Shown here: piece by piece, positions 24,097 through 33,624 of the stretch
How the letters are laid out: each line of letters opens with the position of its first letter
Position numbering within the stretch: the first letter of the stretch is position 1
Source: Hippophae tibetana
Lineage: Eukaryota > Streptophyta > Magnoliopsida > Rosales > Elaeagnaceae
NCBI GenBank assembly: GCA_037013495.1
Contig: CM072805.1
Span: forward strand, 17,022,601-17,086,600
Length of the DNA stretch: 64,000 bases
Direction of reading: 5' to 3'
Made by a program: the position numbers and the translations under genes
The notes under the pieces: model-generated
Database searches by the model: none
What the model was told of the DNA's origin: nothing
Seen by the model: the letters and a program-made list of their open reading frames with translations, nothing else

Positions 24097-27000
24097 AATG
24101 GATAAGTCTTGGATGCATAAGCCAAGATTTTCACAAGAATATTTACAAGGAGTAGAAGCGTTTTTAAGTTTTGCTTGGTTCAATGCTGTAGAAGATAAGC
24201 CTATTCGATGTCCTTGCAAAGATTGCATAAATATAGAATTTCAAAATATTGATGACATACGAGATCATCTTATTTGTAAAGGGACTGTTCGAACTTATAT
24301 AAATTGGTATATGCATGGAGAACCCTTAATTCAAGGGAATGATGAAAAAAACACATCACTAAATTGTCGGATCAAATCCATAGATATGGAGGATTTCGCC
24401 GTTGAGATGGTAAATGCAATAGAACATGAACCAAAGATAAATCAAGATGAATTTAACAAGTTATTAGAAGATGCAGAGAAACCACTTTATCCTGGTTGCA
24501 CAAATTTCACCAAGTTGTCTGCAATAGTGAAATTTTACAACCTTAAAGCGAAACATGGGTTTTCTGATGTCGGGTTCACTGCTATATTAATGTTAACTCA
24601 TGAAATGCTCCCAAAGATAAATGAGTTCCCTACTTCTATGTATGAAGTGAAAAAAACATTGAGTAAGTTTGGTATGGAGTATGTAAAGATTCACGCTTGT
24701 CCAAATGATTGTATCCTTTATAGGAAACAATATGAAAATGCTACTCAATGTCCAAAGTGTGGTACTTCAAGGTGGAAGCCTACATCAAATGGTAATGAAG
24801 TAAAAGGAGTGTCGAATAAGGTGTTGTGGTACTTTCCGCCAATACCTCTTTTTAAGAGAATGTTTAAAAGTAAAGAGACATTGAAGATGTTGACGTGGCA
24901 TGCAGATAATAAATCCATGGATGATATTTTGCATCATCCAGTAGATTCCTCGTGTTGGAAGGTAGTAGATGAAAAGTGTCCAGATTTTGGGTCGGAGCCT
25001 AGGAATTTGCGTCTTGCTATTGCTGTTGATGGGATCAACCCTCATAGCAATCTAAGTAGTAGATACAGTTGTTGGCCAGTGATTATTGTCACATATAACC
25101 TTCCTCCTTGGTTATGCATGAAAATGAAGTTTATGATGCTTTCCATGTTAATTTCTAGACCAAAAAAACCGGGTAATGACATTGATGTCTACTTGGAGCC
25201 TCTTATTGATGACTTGAAGAAACTTTGGGACGAAGAAATTGAAGTGTATGACTCATACAAAAAGGAGTAATTTAATCTTAAAGTAGTGGTATTGTGGACA
25301 ATAAATCATTTTCCGGCTTATGGAAATTTGTGTAGACATGTGACCAAGGGGTATAATGCATGTCCAGTATGCAGTGAGAAAACTTATGCTCAATATCTAG
25401 TTCATTCAAAAAAGATTTCTTTTGCTGGACATACTTGATTCTTGCCCAAAGGGCATAAGTTTTGATCTTGAAAGAAAGGTGTAAGTAACAATGAAGAAGA
25501 AGATACTCTAGTGGCTTTGCAAGGAGAAGAAGTGTTACACAAATTACAAGGTATGAACTTCAAGAAGTTGGGAAAATGGGACTTACTTTTGAAAGCAACA
25601 GCTAAATTACAACAAAAATTCAGAGGAATAGAAAAAGGAAAAGAAATGCAAAAAGAAAAAGGTTGTATAGGGAAAAGAAAATTCAAAATGATTGCAAAAA
25701 AGAAGGTAAAACCTAACATCGGTGACAAATGTTGGAAGAAGATGTCAATTTTTTGGAAGGTGCTTTATTGGGAAACATTGCCTGTACAACATATACTAGA
25801 TGTGATGCACATAGAAAAGAATATTTGTGATACTCTAATTGGAACACTTCTTGATATTCCTTTTAAAACAAAAGATGATATTGCTGCCCGCTTAGATCTA
25901 AAAGAATTGGGAATTAGAAAAGAACTGGCTCCAATTAAACAAGGAGCACAGGTTAAGTTGCCTTATGCTTGTTTTACACTTTTTAGGGATGAAAAGATAA
26001 CATTTTTCAAATGTTTATTAGGATTGAAAGTTCACGAATGTTACTCATCAAATGTTAAAAACCTAGTATCAATGCAAGACTTAAAGTTATATGGTTTAAA
26101 ATCACATGATTGCCATGCTCTTATGCAACAATTATTGCCGGTGGCAATTAGATCAATTCTTCCAAAGCATATTCGTCATGAAATCACTCGTCTTTGTTTT
26201 TTCTTCAATTCCATTTGCAAGAAAACAATTGTAGAATCTGAGCTACATAAAGTACAAGTTGAACTTGTATTATGCTTGAAAATTATTTTCCACCTTCATT
26301 TTTTGATATCATGGTTCACTTAACTGTTCACCTTGTTAGTGAAGTACAGTTATGTGGTCCTGTATACATGCGATGGATGTATCCTTTTGAAAGATTCATG
26401 AAGTTTTTGAAAGGTTATGTTCGTAACCGTAATCGACCAGAGGGGGTGCATAGTTGAGTGTTATATTGCAGAAGAATCTATTGAGTTTTGCTCTGAGTAT
26501 CTATTTGGTGTATCCATAATTGGAATCCCTAAGCCTAGGTTTTCATTGGGTAGTGGTTTAGAGAATATTGGTTAACCAATAAGTTTAGGCTAAGTTGAAA
26601 CCATCGTGCAAGTTCAATGGGAACAAAATCATTGTTTGGTGCTTGCAAACAATAAAGAGATTGAACCATACATAAGGTAAAAATGATTTCATTTAAATCT
26701 ACATTTCATAATTTCTTAAATTATCTTTTCATATGTTACTCACATTACTCATATGCAATAGGATGTACATGGATATGTTAAAGGTAGAACCTCAGAACAG
26801 GAGAAAAAGGAGAGAAATGGTTTCAAGATGAACACAATCGTAATTTTATTTATTGGTTTCGAGATAAAGTTATGGACGAGTTAAGTGTTCCTAATAATTC
26901 CATCACAGAAACTATAAGGTGGCTAGCAAAGGGGCCGCGGTATGATGTTATCAAGTATCCTGGATATGTTATAAATGGTTTTCGATTTACAACAAAGGCA

Positions 27001-27519
27001 AGGGATGAAATTCGTGTTAATCAAAATAGTGGGGTTATGTTAAATGCTCAAGCTTTGCAATTTGCAAGTTCTAAGGATAATAACCCGGTACTATCTGAAA
27101 GGACTTATTATGGAGTTATTCAAGAAGTTTGGGAGTTAGAATATCATATGTTTCGTGTTCCATTATTCTTGGGTGATTGGGTTGAGAATAATCAAAGTGC
27201 AATTTTTAAGAGCGAATTAGGATTAACTCTTGTTAACCTTGGTAAGATAGGTCATCGAGATGACCCATTCATCATGGCCACTCATGCTAACCAAGTATTC
27301 TATGTAGAAGATCCTATAGACACAAAGTGGTCAGTTGTGTTGATACCGCCTAAGCGAGAGTTTTATCACAAAGAGGAAGAATTAAACAAAATTTTGTCTG
27401 AATATGGATCTTTTGCGAACAATATACCTAAATCAAATGATGCTAATGATTTAGAAGATGATAATTCAATATATATGCGCAATGATTGTGAGCCAACTTG
27501 GATTGATCGAGGAAGATAA
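24097..27519 (+). pseudogene. CACTA TNP2/TnpD-type transposase, broken
   Basis: The start is taken at ATG 24098 (MDKSWMHKPRFSQEYLQGV), the usual opening of the transposase-associated domain. That domain carries its Cys pattern CPCKDC and ends HLICKG..YINWYMHGE. The TNP2 (PF02992-like) core follows: YPGCTNFTKLSAIVKFYNLKAKHG, CPNDCILYRK, CPKCGTSRWK, then DGINPHSNLSSRYSCWPV and YNLPPWLCMK. A second part (25511-26460) has HILDVMHIEKNICDTLIGT and HLVSEVQLCGPVYMRWMYPFERFMKFLKGYV (DUF4218-like). After an intron (26676-26761), a DUF4216-like end (FRVPLFLGDWV..DDPFIMATHANQVFYVEDP) closes at 27517. It is broken by a TAA at 25268, further stops near 25436-25470, and frame changes near 26270 and 26450. 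The first catalytic-type Asp (in DGINP) is kept. The enzyme would cut and join element ends in the nucleus. Confidence 0.88.
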
Positions 27520-30418
27520 CTTTTTCTTTATTTGCATTGTTTTTGTTAGGTATGTATCGTAAAATATTGAATGTGTTTGTTTCTATTTACAACTTACGTA
27601 TATAATATGATTTTATTATTTATATTCGATTATAAATTGATATATATATATATATATATTCATTTATAATGTTTTCATTCTTTTTCTATAGGTATATGGA
27701 TTCTAATGAGATTGTTGACGATCGTGACAAGGATGAAAGAGTTATTAATGAATAGGACTCCACTAATGATGAGAGTTCTATAAATGATAATACTTCTTTA
27801 GATATGGAAAGACCATCTAAAAGACGGAAAAATGAAAAAAATTAAAATGGTAGAGGTATAACAAAGATGAAGTAAATTGCTAAATCAACGTGCATAGAAA
27901 AAATTACAATTGAATTTGATAATGAATGCAACCCAATTGGAAAGAAGGGAACAAAAATGATTAGTTGGATATGTGTGTTAGGAAAAACAATGATTCAGAT
28001 TATTTATAATGATTGGCAGAAGGAAGTTTCTCAAGTAGATAAAGACATGATATGGGCAACATTGAATGTAAGTATATAAATTGCATTTGTACTTTTGGTC
28101 CTTTCTTAATTAGTTTTATTGTTAAATTTTCATGTGAATTTATAGGAAAATACAATCTTTCAAAGGCATTCAAACGTAAGTGCCTTAAGACGACTGCTTC
28201 GGGATGGAAGACATTCAAAAAGGAGGAAAAAATACATTAAGCCTTATTTGGACCCATTTAATGAGAAGAAGCTATACGAACCACCTAAGAAGTATGAATG
28301 GGTACACAATGATTGGCATGCGTTTGTGAATTATACACGATCTGAGAAATTTAAGGTATTATTGAATACAAATATATGTAATATTATTATTTAATATTTT
28401 GAATTCATATGCTCTGACAAATCAACTTTCATATATGTGTTCTGATTAGAAATCAAGTTGCAAACATGTTGAGTTGAGGAAGCATAATGAGTATAATCAT
28501 CATACAGGAAGAATGGGTTTTCCAACCTAAGAATTCAATTGGTGAGTTATTAAAATTAAGTTTGAATGGTAATTAGTTAGATATTTAGGTATACAATGTT
28601 TTCATAACTCATTATACATATCTATAGGAGTCAAATAGTGGTGGTATACAAATTTGGCGATCTCATGTATTTATCGCAGCTTACACACCTAAAGAAGGAG
28701 AGTTCAAAAGTAAACAAGTTCAAGATAAAGTGGAAAAAGTGGTAATATATTCAACATGTTAGATAATATGTTATGATTAATCGATTATATTTATGCTTAT
28801 TAGTTTATGTTTGAATTGCTATAGAGTAAAATACAAGATAAGATTGACAATGGTGAGATTGAAGAATAGATGGGTGTAGATGCAATGGTAATGGCATTAG
28901 GGAAGGATCATCCAAGTCGTCTTAAAGGATGCTCCCAATATACAACATCTACTGAATATTTAGGCATGCCTAGAAAGTGTACTAATTATCCATCCAATGA
29001 AATGGTAAATATCTTAAATGAGATGGTGTTAATGAAGGAAACGCTTGCAAGGTTTGATACCATGAAGGCAGAGATAGATGCACTAAGAGCTGAGTTACTG
29101 GGAGATAGGAGTGTGGGACATTCAAGTCATTATCCAGAACATAATCATCCAATTGATAGTTCCAATGGGACTTCTTGTACAAATAATATTACACCTACAT
29201 CTACACCACACATTCAACGAATTTCCACTCCTCTTGATGTGCCTACATTTCATATAGGATTAGTTGTAAGTAATCTTCAATATTCATTCTTTTTTATATT
29301 TTAATTTTGATTTGTGTGGTGTTTAAGTCATAATATATATGTTTTTTCTAATACTATATAGGGAAGAAATTGTTTGCTTGCATATGAGACACCATCTCGT
29401 ATTGTGGCATGTGGGAGGGTAGGTGATTCCTCTAGTGGTGTTTATCATGGAAAACCTTTGAACGGGAGTTGGAAGGTTTCCATTGTGGATGACATTGAAA
29501 AGAATTGTCCCTTACCTATACCAACAAGGGAACATAATACAGTTATAGAAGCAGTCAATTCATTTGTTGCTTGGCCTCCACATCTTGTCATATTAGGAAA
29601 GGATGTAGTAAGGATATTTTCTTTGTTGTTTATATATTGTTTTCATTGTTGATTAATTTTAAAATATAAATATAATTTTATTAGATTTATTTATATTGTG
29701 AATAAATAGGATTTGAGTAAGGAGAAATCAAAGTTACCTATTACCATTGACAACAAAAAAGGAAGCTTAAAGGAAAAACCGATGGACAAAATATCTTCTA
29801 AGAAGCCTGCTTTGGTACCAACAACAAAACCAATTTCATATACATATGACCAAACTAGTGGGTTTCCGAAGCATGTTAGATTTCTTATATTTGCATGCTC
29901 ATCCGCATCTTCGGTTAATGATCTTGTTGTTAAAGTTCCAATGGAAGTTCAAATCTTAGGCAATGAGCTGCCTATTTTTCTATCAGTTGAGTGTGTAGAA
30001 CAATTTTACACAAAGGTGGAGATTGGCTATTCAGTTGTCAAATTGTGGATACGGTTAGTTTATTTGATTTTAATTTATTTTTAAATTTATGATACGTTAA
30101 AAGTTATCACTTGATATTTTATTTTGATTGTATTCTTGTCATTAATTTTTGAACTTATTTCATAGGTGATGAAAAAAACATTTGAATGATGCGATTAAAT
30201 TTAATGATCCAAGTTGGTTGTATGTCATTAAGAAGAAGAGAACATGAACTCAAATTGCGAGACAAGTTTTTGAAAGGATGCAAAATACTCAAGAGGGAGA
30301 TAAGTGGATTATTCCATATAATGGAGGGTAAGTTGATTAGTTGTATAACATTTATGAAAAATTATGTTATGTAATCAACTGCATTTATCAATATATATCT
30401 TACTATAAATTGATGTAG

Positions 30419-31043
30419 GTACCATTGGATCTTAATTGTGTACGAGCCATTCATAAATACCATTTATTATTTGGATTCAATGTGAGGTGAAATGTTCTCT
30501 GATATTGAAAACATTATGAATGAGTAAGTTATATTTTTAAAAAAAATTTATGTTCTTATTAACAGTAAGTTCAATGTATCTTCTCAATTAACTCTTATTT
30601 ATTTTACCTTCATTATATAGAGTTCATATTATGTTCAATGGTCATCAAAATCGAAGGTCTCAAGGTTTACCAATATGGTCTAGAGTGAGAGTAAGTTATA
30701 ATTAATGCCTGGTTTATTAAACTCCTTAAATTCAATCTTGTAGATTTTTCATATCTATTGGCTATTCACTAAAAGTGCTAACAATATTTATTGATAATAT
30801 CTATGTAATGTCTTTTTTATTAGATAATATATATTAATCTTACAACTCAATTTTCATTCTAATGAACAGTGTCCTACGCAAGATGATTTGGTAACATGTG
30901 GGTATTATATCCTTATGCTTATGAGGATAATTATTGGCAATCCACTTGTTTCTATTATTGACTTGGTAATAATTTCAATAATTTTGTGTATTTTTATTTG
31001 TTATTTTATTCATGATTTTAATTTTTTAGTTAATTAGCTAACA

Positions 31044-31090
<47 letters not shown>

Positions 31091-31210
31091 CGCGCGCGCA
31101 CGTGTGCGTGTACATTACAGCTTAATCGTGAAGGAACTTACACTGATACTGAAGTTGATGAGATGCGAAATGAGTGGGTAGAATTCACCAATCGATTCTT
31201 ACAACTATGA
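30419..31210 (+). pseudogene. Ulp1 (C48) cysteine-protease-like domain of the CACTA second gene
   Basis: Four short exons encode the ordered Ulp1 signature: His in YHWILIV, Asp in YYLDS, and Gln six residues before Cys in QDDLVTCGYY. Ulp1 enzymes remove SUMO or similar modifiers from proteins. The catalytic residues are all present, and the last exon closes with EVDEMRNEWVEFTNRFLQL and TGA. Ulp1-like domains are known in some plant MULEs and in some CACTA second genes. What the domain does for the transposon is not settled. Confidence 0.72.
31044..31115. repeat. 72-bp perfect alternating purine-pyrimidine tract (TA)n(TG)n(CG)n
   Basis: Every step from 31044 to 31115 alternates purine and pyrimidine: a TA run, a TG run, then CG-rich GCGCGCGCACGTGTGCG. 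This is the classic Z-DNA-prone composition. It lies at the 3' end of the last intron of the CACTA second gene and ends about five bases before the ACAG acceptor (31117-31120). Confidence 0.92.
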
Positions 31211-32270
31211 CTCACCATATAGTCAAATAAAATGGTAAGGTGAATGATGTGGGATGTTCATGACTATTTTTTAATCAAAAATCTAGATTTCCTGTTTCAT
31301 TTTTAGAACAAGAAGTAGATAGGACTTTTGTGTGTTCTTGATGTTGTATATGCATGATTATAGTCATGTAATGTGGATGTTGATATGCTCATATATAGTA
31401 GATGCTTGTAATATTCATAGGTATTGTCCAACGCTTGCAAGGACCCTTCGTCTGTTTCTTTTTTATGCGTAATTAATGTGGGTATTAGTAAATAATAATG
31501 TTGCTGCTGTTATTTATATGGGTAGTACTAAATAATAATTTTGTTGTTGTTATTGATATGGGTATTACTGATTTTGTTGAATTGTATCTCAATTTTTTCG
31601 TTTTATATCGAGTATCATAAATTTACTTAGAGGCTAGATAAGAATTCCATGATTGTCACTCTTGAACAGGTTGAAGAACTAGTTATTATGGACCATTTGT
31701 TGTATATGTAGGAACATATGTAGATTGAAGAACTTATTGTGTAAATATGAGGTATTGCTTATATTCATGTAATCTAGATGTTGGTATGTTCATATATAGT
31801 AGATGTTTATATTCATAGGTCTATCCCATGGTGTCATTTATTATAGACATTTTTATGACATTATAATTATGATGTAACCTATATATTAAGAATAAATAAG
31901 TAGAGAACTATTATGTTCTGGATGTTGTATATGCAGGATTATATTCATGGACACTAGATGCTAGATGCTATTTTTTTATGAGAAAATTAATACATGCTGC
32001 CAAGGACAAAGATTTTGAAGAATAGCATTATTACAATGGGACTTACTCTTTTTCATATTGATTTAAATTATAGACTATTAGCAGCTTTAAAGTTGTTTCT
32101 TGTATTTTTTTTAATATTTTTGGAATTCTTTAATTAGTTAGTTTTTATTATGTGTTTTAATGTATCGTTATTAAACTCTTAATGTAATATCTTTTTTAAA
32201 TTTAATATAATTAATCTTAATTTTTTTAATTTATATTTGAAAATTTAATGTAATAATAATTCATTTTGAT
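31211..32270 (+). other. CACTA 3' non-coding region with internal repeats
   Basis: No protein is seen. A segment containing GATGTTGTATATGCATGATTAT and ATATAGTAGATG recurs at about 31338-31420, 31700-31815 and 31917-31950 in diverged form. This is the usual long non-coding stretch between the last gene and the subterminal repeat array. Confidence 0.5.
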
Positions 32271-32274
32271 TATC

Positions 32275-32575
32275 TATGGTCTCGGTTATATAGCAAAACC
32301 GTGGCCATAGGTAAGACTTATGGTCTCAGTTAGAGCAAAACCGAGGCCATAAGTTGCACATATGGCCTCGGTTATTGAAAAACCGATGCCATACGTCACA
32401 CATGTGGCCTCAGTTATTGAAAAACTGAGGCCATAGGTACCACTTATAGCCTCAGTTATTGAAAAACCGAGGTCAGAGGTATCACTTATAGCCTCGGTTA
32501 TTGAAAAACCGAGGCCATAGGTAATGACTTTTGGTCTCTCTCACTTAGGCCTCGGTTCTTATAACCGAGACCATA
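32275..32575. repeat. right subterminal palindromic repeat array of the CACTA element
   Basis: Seven imperfect palindromes, each about 33 bp, spaced about 41-55 bp. The unit is GGCCTCGGTTATT, then GAAAAACCGAGGCCATA; units start near 32275, 32320, 32361, 32402, 32446, 32488 and 32543. Each could fold as a hairpin with the stem CCTCGGTT/AACCGAGG. In En/Spm-type elements such clustered subterminal motifs are the binding sites for the TNPA-like protein and are needed for excision. Confidence 0.92.
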
Positions 32576-32597
32576 AGCACATATTTTAGTAGTGCTG

Positions 32598-33009
32598 ATC
32601 ATGCTTTCTTATGCATTAATTTAGGAGACAAGTGTAAAGAAAAGAAAAAAACAACTATACTACTATAAGTTAGGTATGAAATCTATATTTGGTAAAACCC
32701 ATCAATTAGGTATGTATTTTTTGATTTTTCTTTCTTTCTTTAATTTGAAGTGAGATTTAGATATCGATAAAGAAAGAAGAACTGTGATTGAGGTATCTTC
32801 TTTCAAAATTAACATTTCTTTTCACTTTATTTTCTATTTATATAATTATTATATCATTTAATTGATTTGTTTTGTTGTTGGAAAACTAGGGATATAAATT
32901 AATGCAGCCTAAACCAAAACTTTAGATTTAAGTTTGGATCTGAAGTTTTAAGAACATGTATATTTTCAAACCAAAAGACTTAAGATTTTAAATTAAATAG
33001 AAGCCCAAA
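32598..33009. other. non-coding DNA between the CACTA and copia elements
   Basis: No gene is seen. The start (TGATCATGCTTTCTTATGC .. TTAGGAGACAAG) resembles 60970-61025 of the tandem array. The rest is AT-rich. Confidence 0.45.
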
Positions 33010-33014
33010 ATATT

Positions 33015-33624
33015 GTTGGGCACAGCGGGTAAAAATAAAATGAATTCAATAGAGTAGAATAATGACACTAGAAATTTAACGTGGTTCACCCTTTAATTTG
33101 GGCTAAGTCCACGGGACAAACTCCGAAAAATATTTTTTCCACTAATAAAATTAATGGGTACAAAGTGAGAGGCAATACAACAAATTGAGATAAACCAAAA
33201 GTAGTGTCACACAAGTATTTCCCAAACTCGTTATTTTGTCACTCCCTTTTTAGAAAGATATCCCAATATTTTTCTAAGATATTCTTTCTCACTTTCTTAC
33301 ACACAACACTATTTTTCTTCAAAGGAAATTGTTCCTTTGGCTTTGCTTTGCTTCTCTTCTTGTTTTGGTGTGTTGTTGTCTCTAAGGAAAATACATAGGC
33401 AAAATTGCATATCAATGTTAGATGCACCTAACATTTGTGGTTGCATTTACCATTTGTGGTTGCACTTACCATTTGTGGTTGTGCCTACCATTTGTAGTTA
33501 CACCTACCATTTATGGTTGCACCTACCAATTGTGGTTGCACTTACCAATTGTGGTTTCATCAACCATTTATGGTTGCACCTAACATTTGTGTTTTCTTCC
33601 TCTTAAATGTAGAAGGGACTTACA
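33015..33624 (-). repeat. 3' LTR of copia A
   Basis: On the + strand it begins TGTTGGGCACAGCGGG and ends GGGACTTACA. Read in the element's sense it starts TGTAAGTCCC right after a purine-rich tract (GGGAGTGAGAGATT), the expected plus-strand primer. It contains a minisatellite (33427-33590). The last 330 bases match 45936-46288. Confidence 0.8.
33427..33590. repeat. about 20-bp minisatellite in the copia A LTR (left copy)
   Basis: About eight imperfect units of the type CATTTGTGGTTGCACCTAC, with variants such as CAATTGTGGTTGCACTTAC and CATTTGTAGTTACACCTAC. The same array, with a somewhat different order of variants, is in the right LTR (46074-46250). In several frames it gives a meaningless HLWLHLPFV-type repeat. 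Confidence 0.9.

Larger units (their letters stand above)
27696..31210 (+). pseudogene. CACTA second gene: plant transposase (PF03004-like) region joined to an Ulp1-type protease, 13 exons, broken
   Basis: Exons by frame and GT..AG: 27696-28067, 28146-28355, 28450-28541, 28628-28741, 28825-29265, 29362-29607, 29710-30053, 30166-30327, 30419-30523, 30621-30690, 30870-30965, 31121-31210 (the first may be split). The N-terminal part has PIGKKGTKMISWICVLGKT, an EWVHNDWHAFVNY segment and a GFPT/IWRSHVFIAAYTPKEGEF segment, as in plant En/Spm TNPA-like (PF03004) proteins. A coiled-coil stretch follows (LNEMVLMKETLARFDTMKAE). Then come LLAYETPSRIVACGRV..VYHGKPL, and an Ulp1/C48 end: YHWILIVYEPF (His 30423), YYLDSM (Asp 30474), QDDLVTCGYYIL (Gln, Cys 30897). 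Stops at 27753, 27843, 27873, near 28530, 28867, near 30270 and after YYLDSM, plus a poly-A frame change near 28229, break it. Confidence 0.75.
21995..32594 (+). mobile_element. CACTA (En/Spm) DNA transposon, 10.6 kb
   Basis: The ends are CACTACTACAATATGTACTT on the left and, inverted, CACTACTAAAATATGTGCTT on the right: 18 of 20 match, starting with the diagnostic CACTA. Inside are a TNP2-type transposase gene (24097-27519) and a second transposase-like gene with an Ulp1 protease end (27696-31210), both on the + strand in the usual order. Subterminal palindromic repeats lie at both ends, dense on the right (32275-32575). The flanking 3-bp sequences (TTA and CTG) do not match, so no target duplication is seen. 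Both genes carry stops or frame changes, so this copy is not autonomous now, but the termini look usable by a related transposase. Confidence 0.9.

Noticed and set aside
33427-33606. Regularly spaced 20-bp repeats as a CRISPR-like array, and the repetitive HLWLHLPFV-type frames over it
   Set aside because: Units are contiguous with no unique spacers, lie in a retrotransposon LTR, and the frames are just the minisatellite translated.
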